A stretch of 61,136 bases of DNA from Aestuariivita boseongensis (GCF_001262635.1 NZ_JXYH01000020.1:1-61136); one strand, 5' to 3'. Shown: positions 27,034 to 37,110, numbered from the stretch's first letter. The notes: a model not told the origin generated them from the sequence alone. Program-made: numbers and translations.

Positions 27034-27780
27034 ATGCCCACACCCGGCCCTCAGCCCGTGATGATCCTGATCCGCCCCCAGATGGGCGAGAATATCGGGG
27101 CGGCGGCCCGTGCGATGTGGAATTTCGGGCTGGACCGCATGCGGGTCACCTCGCCGCGCGATGGCTGGCCCAATCAGAAGGCCGTGGCCATGGCCAGTGG
27201 CGCGGGCCGTTTGCTGGATGAGGCGCAACTTTTCGACAGCACGGCCGAGGCCATTCACGATTGCACTTATGTCTTTGCCACCACCGCGCGGCAGCGGGAC
27301 ATGACCAAGCCGGTCTTCAGCCCCGAAGGCGCGATGAAACTGGCCGCCGAAAAGATCGCTGCGGGCGAAAAGGTCGGCGTTCTGTTTGGCCCGGAACGCG
27401 CTGGCCTGGAGAACGACGACATCGCGCGGGCCAATGCGATCATCACCGTGCCGGTGAACCCGGATTTCCCGTCGCTGAACCTCGCGCAATGCGTGCTCTT
27501 GACGGGCTATGAATGGCGGCGTCAGACCACCGAGGTCGTGCATGAGGTGATGGAGCTGGCGGGGTCCGACTGGGCCACGGGCGAAGACAAGGACCGGCTG
27601 GGCGATCATTACGAGGAACGGCTGGAAGAGGCCGGGTTCTTCTTTCCCGAAGCCAAGGCCGAGGGCATGAAACGCAACATGCGCAACCTCTGGGCCCGGA
27701 TGCCGCTGACGCGCGCCGATGTGCAGATGCTGCACGGCATGATGCGCCAGATGGTGCGCTGGAAGGAACGGGGGGACTAG
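27034..27780 (+). CDS. trmJ: TrmJ-like tRNA/rRNA 2'-O-methyltransferase (SPOUT family)
   Basis: 248 residues from the ATG at 27034, right after a strong AAGGAGG; the longer frame upstream is unsupported. SPOUT motifs are present: LIRPQMGENIGAAARAMWNFG, VLFGPERAGLENDD and ITVPVNPDFPSLNLAQCV. The C-terminal extension (MKRNMRNLWARMPLTRADVQMLHGMM) is typical of TrmJ, which methylates the 2'-OH at position 32 of tRNAs. Target specificity is from family knowledge. The next gene in this orientation is ctaA, 332 bases away. Confidence 0.9.
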   Translation: MPTPGPQPVMILIRPQMGENIGAAARAMWNFGLDRMRVTSPRDGWPNQKAVAMASGAGRLLDEAQLFDSTAEAIHDCTYVFATTARQRDMTKPVFSPEGAMKLAAEKIAAGEKVGVLFGPERAGLENDDIARANAIITVPVNPDFPSLNLAQCVLLTGYEWRRQTTEVVHEVMELAGSDWATGEDKDRLGDHYEERLEEAGFFFPEAKAEGMKRNMRNLWARMPLTRADVQMLHGMMRQMVRWKERGD

Positions 27781-28112
27781 GCCCACCGTACGCAACCCTC
27801 AGGCTTTGCTTACCTTTCCGCGCTAGCTTTCCCGGCGTTGCAACACTTGCTGTCGGATTGGCACCCAGCAGTGCGATCAGGACGATGGTTCCTTTTGCGC
27901 TTTTCATGTTCGGGCCGGTCTTTCAAACCGTCCGGGCAGACCGTCATCTTTTCAGGCAGGCCTGCCTCCTGACGCCATCCCCCCTTTATCACATGGACAC
28001 CCTGCCAGAGAATGCTCTGCGCGGGGCAATGCCGCAGGCTTATGCGCTGGACGATCGCCCCCATCAGACATAGGTTCCGCCGTGAACAAAAACGGCAGAG
28101 GGTGCAGAGCCC
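27781..28112. other. intergenic region between trmJ and ctaA
   Basis: No convincing gene in 332 bases: frames on either strand lack family similarity or extend antisense into neighbours. It holds a 14-base perfect palindrome AGGCAGGCCTGCCT near 27954-27967 and presumably the ctaA promoter. Nothing else recognisable. Confidence 0.5.
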
Positions 28113-29258
28113 ATGAGCGGCAAGCGCAGCATTTTTGAAGAGGTGTCCGAGCAAACGCCGAAACCCGCAGCCCAGCCCGGCCTGATCGACGCAGGCAAGC
28201 GCGGCGCACGGGGCGCGATCCGGGTCTGGCTGATGCTTCTTTTTGCTTTGGTCGCGGTGATGATCGCGGTGGGCGGTCTGACGCGCCTGACGGATTCGGG
28301 GCTGTCCATCACCGAATGGCGGCCCCTGACCGGCGCGATCCCGCCGCTGACGCCCGAGGATTGGGCGCGCGAATTTGCGCTTTACCAGCAGATCGACGAA
28401 TGGCGCATCCAGAACCAGTGGATGACGCTTGAGGATTTCAAATTCATCTATTGGTGGGAATGGGGTCACCGGCAACTGGGCCGCGTGATCGGCCTTGTCT
28501 GGGCTTTGGGCCTGTTGTGGTTCGCGATCCGTCGCCAGATCCCCACGGGCTGGGGCGGGCGTCTGGTCTTTATCGGCGTGCTGGGCGGTCTGCAGGGCGC
28601 GATCGGCTGGTGGATGGTGGCCTCTGGCGTGACGCAAGGCGAAGGGATGGTCGATGTGGCCTCCTACCGGCTTGCCACGCATCTGGGGCTGGCCTTCGTG
28701 ATCCTGGGCTTCATCGCCTGGTACACCTTCCTGCTGGGCCGGGAGGAGCGTGATCTGATGCAGGCCCGCCGCGCCAAGGAAGCCAAGCAGTTCTCACTGG
28801 CCACGGGGCTCATGCATTTCGCCTTCCTGCAGATCCTGATCGGTGCGCTGGTGGCGGGTATCGATGCGGGGCGGTCCTATACCGATTGGCCGCTGATGGG
28901 CGGGCAGTGGTTTCCCGCCAGCGCCTTTGTGCTGGAACCCGCCTGGCGGAATTTCTTCGAAAGCCCCGGTCTGGTGCAGTTCATCCATCGGGTGACGGGC
29001 TATCTTCTGCTGGTCTTTGGTATCATCGTCTGGCTCAGGGGGCGCAAATCGGCCCATGTGAATACGCGCTTTGCCTTCAACCTGGTGATGTCGGTGCTGG
29101 CCCTTCAGGTGGTGCTGGGCATTGTCACCGTGCTTTACGGCGCGCCCTGGCATATCGCCATCGCCCATCAGGTGCTGGCCGTGGTTCTGTGGGTGTCGAT
29201 CCTGCGGGCGCGGTATCTGTCGGCCTATCCCATCGCAACCTCCATTCGCGGAGCCTGA
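28113..29258 (+). CDS. ctaA: haem A synthase
   Basis: 381 residues, full length. CtaA (COX15 type) oxidises haem O to haem A for cytochrome aa3 oxidases. Eight transmembrane helices are visible. Conserved histidine-containing segments are GGLTRLTDSGLSITEWRP, IYWWEWGHRQLGRVIG, YRLATHLGLAF, FVQF-like VQFIHRVTGYLL and IAIAHQVLAVVL. All haem-ligand histidines appear present. The gene ends one base before the M32 carboxypeptidase start, so they are cotranscribed although functionally unrelated. Confidence 0.96.
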   Translation: MSGKRSIFEEVSEQTPKPAAQPGLIDAGKRGARGAIRVWLMLLFALVAVMIAVGGLTRLTDSGLSITEWRPLTGAIPPLTPEDWAREFALYQQIDEWRIQNQWMTLEDFKFIYWWEWGHRQLGRVIGLVWALGLLWFAIRRQIPTGWGGRLVFIGVLGGLQGAIGWWMVASGVTQGEGMVDVASYRLATHLGLAFVILGFIAWYTFLLGREERDLMQARRAKEAKQFSLATGLMHFAFLQILIGALVAGIDAGRSYTDWPLMGGQWFPASAFVLEPAWRNFFESPGLVQFIHRVTGYLLLVFGIIVWLRGRKSAHVNTRFAFNLVMSVLALQVVLGIVTVLYGAPWHIAIAHQVLAVVLWVSILRARYLSAYPIATSIRGA

Positions 29259-29259
29259 C

Positions 29260-30729
29260 ATGCGTGCATATGACGAGTTGATGGCGTTCGACCGCCAGAC
29301 CCAGGCTTTGGGCCAGATCGCGGGCCGTCTGGGCTGGGATCAGGAAACCATGATGCCCCGCGGCGCGGCCCAACAGCGGGGTGAGGAGATGGCCGCGATC
29401 GAGGCCGTTTTGCACGCCCGCCGGTCCGACCCCCGCGTGGGCGAATGGCTGGAAAAGGCCGAACCGGAAACGGATGTGGAAAAAGCGCAGCTGCGCGAAA
29501 TCCGCCGGTCTTATGACCGTGCCAGAAAGGTGCCCGAGGCGCTCGCCACGAAGCTTGCCCAACTGACATCCGAGGCGCAGGGCAAATGGGCCGCTGCGCG
29601 CGCGGATGAGGATTGGTTCGCCTTCGCCCCGGTTCTGGACGAGGTCGTGGCGCTGAAACGCGAAGAAGGCGCGGCTCTTGCCGATGGCGGCGATATCTAT
29701 GACGCCATGCTGCAGGACTATGAGCCCGGCACCGCCGCCGCTCAGATCAGCGAGATCTTTGACGCGATGCGCCCGCGGCTTGTGGCCCTGCGCGCGGCCA
29801 TCCTGGAAAAGCCCGAGCCTGCGGGGCTGAGCGGCACATTTCCTGCCGGCAAACAGATGAAGCTGACGCGGCACCTGGCCAAAACCTTCGGCTATGACAT
29901 GGGCCGGGGCCGCGTGGACAAGGCGGTGCATCCGTTCAGCTCAGGTTCGGGCGCGGATGTGCGCATCACCACGCGCACGGCGGAAGATGACCCGTTCAAC
30001 TGTTTCTACTCCACCATCCACGAGGTGGGGCATGCCGCTTACGAACAAGGCGTCGATCCGGCCTATCAGCTGACAGCGCTGGGGCGCGGCGTGTCGATGG
30101 GCGTGCATGAAAGCCAAAGCCGGATCTATGAGAACCAGATCGGGCGCGGTGCGGCCTTCACCAGCTATCTTTTTGATCAGGTGACCGAGACTTTTGGCGA
30201 TATCGGTGTTGCGGATGCGCAGGCCTTTTATGCCGCCGTGAACCGGGTCAGGAACGGCTATATCCGGACCGAAGCTGATGAGGTGCAATACAACCTACAC
30301 ATCATGCTGCGCTACGATCTGGAACGCGCGCTGATGGCAGGCGATCTGCAGGTGGCGGATCTGGAAGCGGCCTGGAATGACCGTTTTGCCGCCGATTTCG
30401 GATATGCCGTGGACAAGCCTTCAAACGGGTGTCTGCAGGATGTGCATTGGTCGGTGGGGCTGTTTGGGTATTTCCCGACATATTCGCTGGGCAATGTCTA
30501 TGCCGGCTGTCTCTATCAGGCGTTGCGCGCGGCCCTTCCCGATCTGGATGCGCAACTGTCAGAGGGCGTCACCGAAAACGCCACCGGCTGGCTGCGGGTG
30601 AACCTGCAACGCCATGGCGGGCTGTATGAGCCGCGCGAGGTGATCGAGCAGGCCTCGGGCGTGGCCCCCTCCGAGGGCCCGCTTCTGGACTATCTCGAAG
30701 CCAAATTCACTCAGCTTTACGATCTTTGA
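29260..30729 (+). CDS. M32-family carboxypeptidase (Taq type)
   Basis: 489 residues from the ATG at 29260 (MRAYDELMAFDRQTQALGQ), one base after the ctaA stop; the longer in-frame extension lies inside ctaA and is rejected. This zinc metallocarboxypeptidase has the HExxH motif as STIHEVGHAAYEQG, followed by GVSMGVHESQSRIYENQIGR with the third metal ligand Glu. It removes C-terminal residues from peptides in the cytoplasm. The C-terminus (FGYFPTYSLGNVYAGCLYQAL) is family typical. Confidence 0.95.
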   Translation: MRAYDELMAFDRQTQALGQIAGRLGWDQETMMPRGAAQQRGEEMAAIEAVLHARRSDPRVGEWLEKAEPETDVEKAQLREIRRSYDRARKVPEALATKLAQLTSEAQGKWAAARADEDWFAFAPVLDEVVALKREEGAALADGGDIYDAMLQDYEPGTAAAQISEIFDAMRPRLVALRAAILEKPEPAGLSGTFPAGKQMKLTRHLAKTFGYDMGRGRVDKAVHPFSSGSGADVRITTRTAEDDPFNCFYSTIHEVGHAAYEQGVDPAYQLTALGRGVSMGVHESQSRIYENQIGRGAAFTSYLFDQVTETFGDIGVADAQAFYAAVNRVRNGYIRTEADEVQYNLHIMLRYDLERALMAGDLQVADLEAAWNDRFAADFGYAVDKPSNGCLQDVHWSVGLFGYFPTYSLGNVYAGCLYQALRAALPDLDAQLSEGVTENATGWLRVNLQRHGGLYEPREVIEQASGVAPSEGPLLDYLEAKFTQLYDL

Positions 30730-30738
30730 AGGACTGAC

Positions 30739-31164
30739 ATGGACATCCCCTTCCGCACCAAACGCATGCTGAATTTCGGCGATTGCGATATCTCGGGCAC
30801 CGCCTATTTCCCCAGCTACCTCAATATCCTGAACGGCGTGAATGAGGAGTTCTGGCTGCATCTGGGCTGGCCCTGGCACAAGATCATCTGGGAAGAACGC
30901 TGGGGCACGCCGACGGTGCATATCTCGTCGAACTTCTCCTCGCCCTCGTTTTTCGGCGAAGAGCTGGAATTCGAGGTGACGGTGCTGAAGGTGGGCCGGT
31001 CGTCGGTCACGATCCGCCATGTGATCAGCTGCGAAGGTGAAAAGCGTTGGGATTCCACGCAAGTGCTGGCGGCGTCGGATCTGGACAAACACGTCTCGAT
31101 CCCCTGGCCCGATGACGTGAAAGCCGCGCTTGAGGCGCTGATCGTTCCACAAACGGAGGAGTGA
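30739..31164 (+). CDS. hotdog-fold acyl-CoA thioesterase
   Basis: 141 residues. The opening FRTKRMLNFGDCDISGTAYFPSYLNILNGVNEEFW is the 4HBT hotdog signature with the Asp that activates water (GDCDISG). It probably hydrolyses an acyl- or aroyl-CoA. It follows the M32 gene by 9 bases and ends at an elaborate hairpin region before gyrA. The exact substrate is unknown. Confidence 0.88.
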   Translation: MDIPFRTKRMLNFGDCDISGTAYFPSYLNILNGVNEEFWLHLGWPWHKIIWEERWGTPTVHISSNFSSPSFFGEELEFEVTVLKVGRSSVTIRHVISCEGEKRWDSTQVLAASDLDKHVSIPWPDDVKAALEALIVPQTEE

Positions 31165-31172
31165 GGGATTTT

Positions 31173-31293
31173 GCGAGGCTCTGCCTCGCGCTCCGGGGGT
31201 ATTTTGGGCCAGAAAGAAGCAAGAGCGCGCATTGCCGCTTCTTTCTGGCGAGATATACCCCGGGGGAGCCCGAAGGGCGGGGGCAGCGCCCCC
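31173..31293. terminator. multi-hairpin bidirectional terminator with inverted GCTTCTTTCTGGC repeat
   Basis: Three inverted repeats stand in a row between the convergent thioesterase and gyrA genes. First is GCGAGGC/GCCTCGC at 31173-31189. Second is a large one whose perfect 13-base arms are 31208-31220 and 31237-31249, with further partial pairing out to about 31191 and 31268. Third is GGGGGC/GCCCCC at 31279-31293. The 13-mer GCTTCTTTCTGGC recurs after pgi at 39416. The arrangement suggests a dispersed terminator module. Confidence 0.75.
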
Positions 31294-31295
31294 GA

Positions 31296-34022
31296 TTAGC
31301 CCTCGGCTTCCTCTTCATCCCCCTGATCGGCGATCCAGGCGACGCTGACGACCTCTTCGCCTTTGCCAGTGTTGAACACCTTCACGCCGCCCGCGCTGCG
31401 GGAGCGGAAAGAGATCCCATCCACCGGCACGCGGATCGACTGGCCCTTGGAGGTGGCGAGCATGATCTGGTCATCCATCTCAACCGGGAAGGAGGCGACG
31501 AGTTCGCCGCCACGCATGGCCTTGTCCATCGCCGCCACGCCCATGCCGCCCCGTCCGCGCACGGGATAGTCGTGGGAGGAACTGAGCTTGCCCGAGCCTT
31601 GCGCCGTGATCGTCAGGATCAGGTTTTCGGCGGCTGACATTTCGGCATAACGCTCCTGGCTGATCGTTGCCATGGCGTCGCCTTCTTCGGCCTCTTCCGG
31701 CACTTCGGTGTCGCCGGCCACGGCGCGGCGCATTTTCAGGTAGGCCGCGCGCTCATCCGCACCCGCTTCGAAATGGCGGATCACGGACATGGACACGACG
31801 CGGTCACTGCCCGAAAGCTTGATGCCCCGCACACCGGTGGAATCGCGGCCCTTGAAGACGCGCACATCGGTGGTGCGGAAACGGATGGCGCGGCCCGAGT
31901 TCGTGACGAGCATGACGTCGTCATCCTCGGTACAGATGCGCGCGTTCACCATCTGAACGCCTTCGGGCAGTTTCATCGCGATCTTGCCGTTGGATTTGAC
32001 ATTGGTGAAATCCGACAGCGCGTTGCGGCGCACATCGCCCGCGGTGGTGGCGAAGACGATCTGCAGATCGTCCCATTCGTCTTCATCCCGGTCGACAGGC
32101 ATGATGGCGGCGATCGAGACGCCCTGCGGGATCGGCAGGATGTTGACGATGGCCTTGCCTTTCGACGTGCGCCCTCCCAGCGGCAGGCGCCAGGTTTTCA
32201 GCTTGTAGACCATGCCATCGGTCGTGAAGAACAGAAGCTGGGTATGGGTGTTGGCCACGAAGAGGGTGGTGACGACGTCCTCTTCCTTGGTTTGCATTCC
32301 CGACAAACCCTTGCCGCCGCGTTTCTGGGCGCGGAAATCCGACAGCGCTGTGCGTTTGATATAGCCGCCCGAGGTGACGGTCACGACCATGTCTTCGCGT
32401 TCGATCAGGTCCTCGTCTTCCATGTCGCCGGACCAGTCGACAATCTCGGTGCGGCGGGGGACGGCGAATTGGTCTTTCACCTCGCGCAGTTCATCGGCGA
32501 TGATGCCCATGATGCGGTCGCGGGAGCCGAGGATTTCCAGGTATTCCTTGATCTTGCCGGCCAGCTCTTCCAGCTCGTCGGTGACTTCTTTCACACCGAT
32601 CTGGGTCAGGCGTTGCAGGCGCAGATCCAGGATCGCGCGGGCCTGGGTTTCCGACAGGTTGTAGGTGCCGTCGTCGTTCACCGGATGCAGCGGATCGTCG
32701 ATCAGCTTGAGGTATTCGATGATGCTTTCCGCAGGCCAGCGGCGGGTCATCAGTTTCTCGCGCGCTTCCGCTGCGTCGGCAGACGCGCGGATGGTGGCGA
32801 CGACCTCGTCCACGTTCGATACGGCCACGGCCAGACCACAGAGAATATGCGAGCGTTCGCGCGCCTTGCGCAGCTCGAACGCGGTGCGGCGGGCGACGAC
32901 ATCTTCGCGGAAGTCGATGAAGGCGGTCAGGAAGCCGCGCAGGGTCAGCTGTTCGGGGCGGCCGCCATTCAGGGCCAGCATGTTGCAGCCGAAGGAGGTT
33001 TGCATCGGGGTGAAGCGGAAAAGCTGGTTCAGCACCACCTCCGCTGTGGCGTCGCGTTTGAGTTCGACCACCACGCGCACACCGTCGCGGTCGGACTGAT
33101 CCTCCACATTCGAGATGCCTTCGATCCGCTTTTCACGCACCGCTTCCGCGATCTTTTCGATCATGGAGGCCTTGTTCACTTGATAGGGGATCTCATCCAG
33201 GATGATGGCGTAACGGTCTTTGCGGACCTCTTCGATGCGGGTCTTGGCGCGGATGATGACGCTGCCGCGCCCTTCGAGATAGGCTTTGCGCGCGCCAGAC
33301 CGGCCCAGCATGATGCCGCCGGTGGGGAAATCCGGGCCGGGAACATATTCGATCAGTTGTTCGGAGCTGAGATCCGGGTCTTCGATCAGGGCCAGCGTGG
33401 CATCCACGATCTCGCCCAGATTATGGGGCGGGATGTTGGTGGCCATGCCGACGGCGATGCCGCCTGCACCGTTGACCAGCATGTTGGGGAAACGTGCGGG
33501 CAGGACGGTGGGTTCGCGGTCCTTGCCGTCGTAATTGTCCTGGAAATCTACCGTATCCTTGTCGATATCGGCCAGCACGAAGGCGGCGGGTTTGTCCATG
33601 CGCACTTCGGTATAACGCATGGCCGCCGGGTTATCGCCGTCCATCGAGCCGAAATTGCCCTGACCATCCAGAAGCGGCAGCGACATGGAGAAATCCTGCG
33701 CCATCCGCACCAGCGCGTCATAGATCGCGCTGTCGCCATGGGGGTGGTATTTACCCATGACGTCGCCCACGGGGCGGGCCGATTTGCGGTAGGATTTGTC
33801 GTGGGTATTGCCGGTCTCATGCATGGCATAGAGGATCCGGCGGTGCACCGGCTTGAGCCCGTCGCGCAGATCCGGGATCGCGCGGGAGACGATGACCGAC
33901 ATGGCGTAATCCAGGTAGGAGGTCCGCATCTCCTGTTCGATAGAGATGGTGGGGCCGTCATACGCAGGGCGCTCTGGCGGGGTTTCTTCTTCGTTTTCAG
34001 GGGTTTCCGGCGTGTCGCTCAA
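31296..34022 (-). CDS. gyrA: DNA gyrase subunit A
   Basis: 908 residues from a TTG start at 34022 (L/M-S-D-T-P-E-T-P); no ATG occurs before residue 32, and homologues begin the same way. The breakage-reunion domain has the catalytic Tyr137 in [10 protein letters not shown]. The quinolone-determining region reads [15 protein letters not shown] with Ser98 and Asp102 (E. coli Ser83 and Asp87), the sensitive-type residues. The GyrA box QKRGGKG distinguishes it from topoisomerase IV ParC. The C-terminus is acidic. It works with GyrB to supercoil DNA. It diverges from usg across 200 bases. Confidence 0.97.
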   Translation of the reverse strand: MSDTPETPENEEETPPERPAYDGPTISIEQEMRTSYLDYAMSVIVSRAIPDLRDGLKPVHRRILYAMHETGNTHDKSYRKSARPVGDVMGKYHPHGDSAIYDALVRMAQDFSMSLPLLDGQGNFGSMDGDNPAAMRYTEVRMDKPAAFVLADIDKDTVDFQDNYDGKDREPTVLPARFPNMLVNGAGGIAVGMATNIPPHNLGEIVDATLALIEDPDLSSEQLIEYVPGPDFPTGGIMLGRSGARKAYLEGRGSVIIRAKTRIEEVRKDRYAIILDEIPYQVNKASMIEKIAEAVREKRIEGISNVEDQSDRDGVRVVVELKRDATAEVVLNQLFRFTPMQTSFGCNMLALNGGRPEQLTLRGFLTAFIDFREDVVARRTAFELRKARERSHILCGLAVAVSNVDEVVATIRASADAAEAREKLMTRRWPAESIIEYLKLIDDPLHPVNDDGTYNLSETQARAILDLRLQRLTQIGVKEVTDELEELAGKIKEYLEILGSRDRIMGIIADELREVKDQFAVPRRTEIVDWSGDMEDEDLIEREDMVVTVTSGGYIKRTALSDFRAQKRGGKGLSGMQTKEEDVVTTLFVANTHTQLLFFTTDGMVYKLKTWRLPLGGRTSKGKAIVNILPIPQGVSIAAIMPVDRDEDEWDDLQIVFATTAGDVRRNALSDFTNVKSNGKIAMKLPEGVQMVNARICTEDDDVMLVTNSGRAIRFRTTDVRVFKGRDSTGVRGIKLSGSDRVVSMSVIRHFEAGADERAAYLKMRRAVAGDTEVPEEAEEGDAMATISQERYAEMSAAENLILTITAQGSGKLSSSHDYPVRGRGGMGVAAMDKAMRGGELVASFPVEMDDQIMLATSKGQSIRVPVDGISFRSRSAGGVKVFNTGKGEEVVSVAWIADQGDEEEAEG

Positions 34023-34222
34023 CTGTCGTGCCCAATCTTTCAGCGGGGTCTATATGTTGTGTGCACACCTTATCAGAACCCGCATATGGGGTGCAATGAT
34101 AAGTCATGACTTCCTTTGGCAGCCAAGGGGGTGTTCTGCTAACATACTGTTTTTGTTGAAAACTTCGTTTTTTGTGGAATCATGGACCTGAGGGCGCAGA
34201 AAAAACGAGGTCACATGACAAG

Positions 34223-34486
34223 ATGACAGAGACGGAAATGATGCTGAAAGGCTATGGGCTGACCACGGCGGAGATGTTCTATCACATGCCGGATTACACC
34301 CATGTGCTGAACACCTTTATCTGGCAGGATTATGATCTGGCGCCGGATCATCCGAAACTGTTTAAATTCATCGAATTCTGGCAGGACGAGATCGAAGGTC
34401 CGCTGCATTCGGTGCGCTTCACCCATCGCAAGATGATCAGCCCGGGTGAGTGGCGGAATGTCACCGGGGAATTCCATCTGAACTGA
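34223..34486 (+). CDS. usg: Usg family protein
   Basis: 87 residues from the ATG at 34223 (MTETEMMLKGYGLTTAEMFYHMPDY). The strongly conserved body, including LNTFIWQDYDLAPDHPKLFKF and SVRFTHRKMISPGEWRNVTGEF, matches Usg, a small alphaproteobacterial protein first noted beside tryptophan genes and of unknown function. No motif suggests enzyme activity. The longer upstream frame begins in the AT-rich promoter region and was rejected. It is followed by three palindromes. Confidence 0.92.
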   Translation: MTETEMMLKGYGLTTAEMFYHMPDYTHVLNTFIWQDYDLAPDHPKLFKFIEFWQDEIEGPLHSVRFTHRKMISPGEWRNVTGEFHLN

Positions 34487-34494
34487 GCGGGGCG

Positions 34495-34562
34495 CAAGCG
34501 TCTTCGAAGACGCTTGGACGCGATTTCGAAATCGCGTGATCAAGCCCGTTCGAACGGGCTTG
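34495..34562. terminator. three tandem TTCGAA-centred perfect palindromes
   Basis: Perfect palindromes of 22, 20 and 22 bases at 34495-34516, 34518-34537 and 34541-34562, each centred on TTCGAA but with different arms. They fill the gap between the usg stop and the stop of the convergent radical SAM gene (34565), so a bidirectional terminator role is likely. Confidence 0.65.
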
Positions 34563-34564
34563 GC

Positions 34565-35512
34565 TCACGCTGAACAGCTCGCCCCACCCAGAACGCAGAA
34601 TTTCGCGCAATGGGGGTGGTTCAACATCACGTCGCGCTCGGCCTGTTCCAGGGTTTCCCCCAATTCGAATTGGGGGTCATAGGGCAGAAGCGTGCAGGCC
34701 AGAACGGCCGGCTTTTGGGCGCCCTTGCGCTTGACCACCATGCGAGAGGACGAACACATCACCGCATCGGGCGATTTGTTCAGGATGCCCCAGCAGGCGG
34801 TGGTGATTTCCGGCACTTCGACGCTTTCGTCCATTTCCGGGAAAATCACTGTTTCTGCAGGGTTATAGGCGTCGATCTTGAAGTCATGTCTGGCGTAGAG
34901 TGCTGCGAATCCGTCGCGCGTCTGTGCCTCGGTCTCCTCCCACATGGAGCGCCCTGCGACGGCCATGCGGAAGCCGTGATCGCGCAGCCATTTCATGCCC
35001 TCAAGCGTCTTGTCGAAGCTGCCCACGCCGCGTTCCGCGTCGTGATGGGCCGCGGCATAATGATCGACCGAAATGCGCAGCGTCAGCTTGTCGCCATAGG
35101 CGTCCCGCAACTCCAAAAGCCCCGCGCGCATGGATTTGCGCATCATGGGGCGCATGGCGTTGGTCAGGATCAGCACCTCGTATCCGCGCGCCAGGCAGGC
35201 GCGGGCCATGCCGATCATCTGCGGGTTCAGGAACGGCTCCCCGCCGGTGAAACCGATCTCGCGTACGCCCCATCGGCGCTCTTCCAACTGGTCTAGGTAA
35301 TCCGTCACCTCTGCCTCGGTCAGATAGACCAGCGCGTCATTGGTGGGGCTCGATTCGATGTAACAGTTGACACATTCGATGTTGCAGAGCGTCCCGGTGT
35401 TGAACCACAGCGTCTGCGGGTTCGTCAGGCTGACACGGGCGCGGTCCTGGCCGTCTGCGGTGACAAGGGGGTCTTTGAACTTGCCGATATTGGCGCGGCC
35501 GGTGTCTTTCAT
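34565..35512 (-). CDS. radical SAM protein with C-terminal cysteine cluster
   Basis: 315 residues. The iron-sulfur motif CNIECVNC (Cys43, Cys47, Cys50) is followed by GFTGGEPFLNPQMIGMARACL, the SAM-binding GGE motif. More cysteines occur later (TTACWGI, VMCSSSRM, LACTLLP) and at the extreme end HCAKFCVLGGASCSA, suggesting an auxiliary cluster as in SPASM-like enzymes. The product and substrate are unknown; no peptide precursor gene was recognised nearby. It diverges from zwf across about 140 bases. Confidence 0.85.
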   Translation of the reverse strand: MKDTGRANIGKFKDPLVTADGQDRARVSLTNPQTLWFNTGTLCNIECVNCYIESSPTNDALVYLTEAEVTDYLDQLEERRWGVREIGFTGGEPFLNPQMIGMARACLARGYEVLILTNAMRPMMRKSMRAGLLELRDAYGDKLTLRISVDHYAAAHHDAERGVGSFDKTLEGMKWLRDHGFRMAVAGRSMWEETEAQTRDGFAALYARHDFKIDAYNPAETVIFPEMDESVEVPEITTACWGILNKSPDAVMCSSSRMVVKRKGAQKPAVLACTLLPYDPQFELGETLEQAERDVMLNHPHCAKFCVLGGASCSA

Positions 35513-35655
35513 GGGGATGTCAGTCTCGTGCGTCTTGGATATCCAAGGCTTAAATCAGAGGCGGGCTGCGGCGAAAACCCGTGATCGCGGGTTTGACACA
35601 GTTGTGAAGCGCAACCAGCCTGTTAGGCTGGCCCCGAACAGGAGGCCTATTCGCC

Positions 35656-37110
35656 ATGGTGTCGCGCGTTATTCCGGTTGATCCCTTTGATCTGGTCGTC
35701 TTTGGCGGCACAGGTGATCTGGCGCGGCGCAAGATCATCCCGGCGCTGTTTCGCCGGTATTGTTCGGGGCAGGTGCCCGAGGGCAGCCGGATCATCGGCG
35801 CGGCCCGGTCCGAGCTGGATCGCGACGGGTTTTGCGACATGGTGGCCGGTGCGATCCGTGAATTCAGCGGGGGGCGCGCCTGCGAGGACGGCACGCTGGA
35901 GCGGTTCTTGCAGATGGTCGACTATGTGAAACTGGATGCGTCGGGCGAGGACGGCTGGTCCGAGCTGACCCACCTGATCAAGGAAGACCGCACGCGCGCG
36001 TTCTATTTGTCGGTGGGCCCGGCGCTTTTCGGCGATATCGCGGGGCGCATCCGGACCCACGGGCTGGTCAATGATCAGACGCGGATCGTGGTGGAAAAAC
36101 CCTTTGGCCATGATCTGGAGAGCGCGCAGGCTTTGAATGCCACACTGGCGCAGCATTTCCACGAACGGCAAATTTACCGGATCGACCATTATCTGGGCAA
36201 GGAAACCGTGCAGAACCTGATGGCGGTGCGCTTTGGAAATATGCTGTTCGAGCCGCTGTGGAATGCGCAATATGTCGATCACATCCAGATCACGGTGGCC
36301 GAAACGGTCAGTATCGGGTCGCGGGGGGAATATTACGACCGCGCGGGCGCGATGCGGGACATGATGCAAAACCACCTGATGCAGCTTTTGTGCCTGATCG
36401 CGATGGAGCCGCCCGCGCGGTTCGAGCCGGATTCGGTGCGGGACGAAAAGCTGAAGGTGATCCGTGCACTGGACCCGGTAGAGCCGCACCATATCGTGCG
36501 CGGTCAGTTCGATGGCACGGGCGATGAACCGGGATATCGTGAAGAGGTGGGCCATCCCCGGTCGACCACGGAAAGCTATGTGGCGTTGAAGGCGCATATC
36601 TCGAACTGGCGCTGGTCGGGGACGCCATTTTATCTGCGCACCGGCAAGAAGCTGGTGGCGCGGTCTTCGGTCATAAACGTGGTGTTCAAGGATGCGCCGC
36701 ATTCGATCTTTGGCACGGATGCGGGTGGGGCCGCCAATATCCTGTCGATCCGGCTGCAGCCCAATGAGGGCATCACCATGCATGTGACGATCAAGGAACC
36801 GGGACCGGGCGGGATGCGGCTGGTCGATGTGCCGCTGGATATGTCTTTTGCCGAGGCTTTGGGGCCCGAGGGCGAAGATCCGCCCGATGCCTATGAGCGG
36901 CTGATCATGGATGTGATCCGGGGCAATCAGACGCTGTTCATGCGCGGCGACGAGGTCGAGGCCGCCTGGGCCTGGACCGATCCGATCATCGCGGGCTGGA
37001 AGGCGCGGGGGGAAGTGCCCAAACCCTATGACGCCTATTCCAAGGGGCCGCTGGATGCCGATCAACTGATGCGGCGGGACGGGCGCGAATGGCGGGGGAT
37101 CAAGCCATGA
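35656..37110 (+). CDS. zwf: glucose-6-phosphate 1-dehydrogenase
   Basis: 484 residues from the ATG at 35656, after a CAGGAGG site. It oxidises glucose 6-phosphate to 6-phosphogluconolactone with NAD(P). The nucleotide motif is VVFGGTGDLARRKIIPALF, the active-site signature is RIDHYLGKETVQN, and the substrate region GTPFYLRTGKKL is intact. It overlaps pgl by 4 bases (ATGA), heading a zwf-pgl-pgi operon that feeds the Entner-Doudoroff pathway. Confidence 0.97.
   Translation: MVSRVIPVDPFDLVVFGGTGDLARRKIIPALFRRYCSGQVPEGSRIIGAARSELDRDGFCDMVAGAIREFSGGRACEDGTLERFLQMVDYVKLDASGEDGWSELTHLIKEDRTRAFYLSVGPALFGDIAGRIRTHGLVNDQTRIVVEKPFGHDLESAQALNATLAQHFHERQIYRIDHYLGKETVQNLMAVRFGNMLFEPLWNAQYVDHIQITVAETVSIGSRGEYYDRAGAMRDMMQNHLMQLLCLIAMEPPARFEPDSVRDEKLKVIRALDPVEPHHIVRGQFDGTGDEPGYREEVGHPRSTTESYVALKAHISNWRWSGTPFYLRTGKKLVARSSVINVVFKDAPHSIFGTDAGGAANILSIRLQPNEGITMHVTIKEPGPGGMRLVDVPLDMSFAEALGPEGEDPPDAYERLIMDVIRGNQTLFMRGDEVEAAWAWTDPIIAGWKARGEVPKPYDAYSKGPLDADQLMRRDGREWRGIKP

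Noticed and set aside
27443-27907. minus-strand frame with a signal-like start (MKSAKGTIVLIALLG)
   Set aside because: Most of it is antisense to trmJ and the remainder shows no domain; the hydrophobic start is probably chance.
31773-34109. 778-codon open frame antisense to gyrA
   Set aside because: It mirrors gyrA codon structure in GC-rich DNA, has no recognisable domain, and gyrA is unequivocal.
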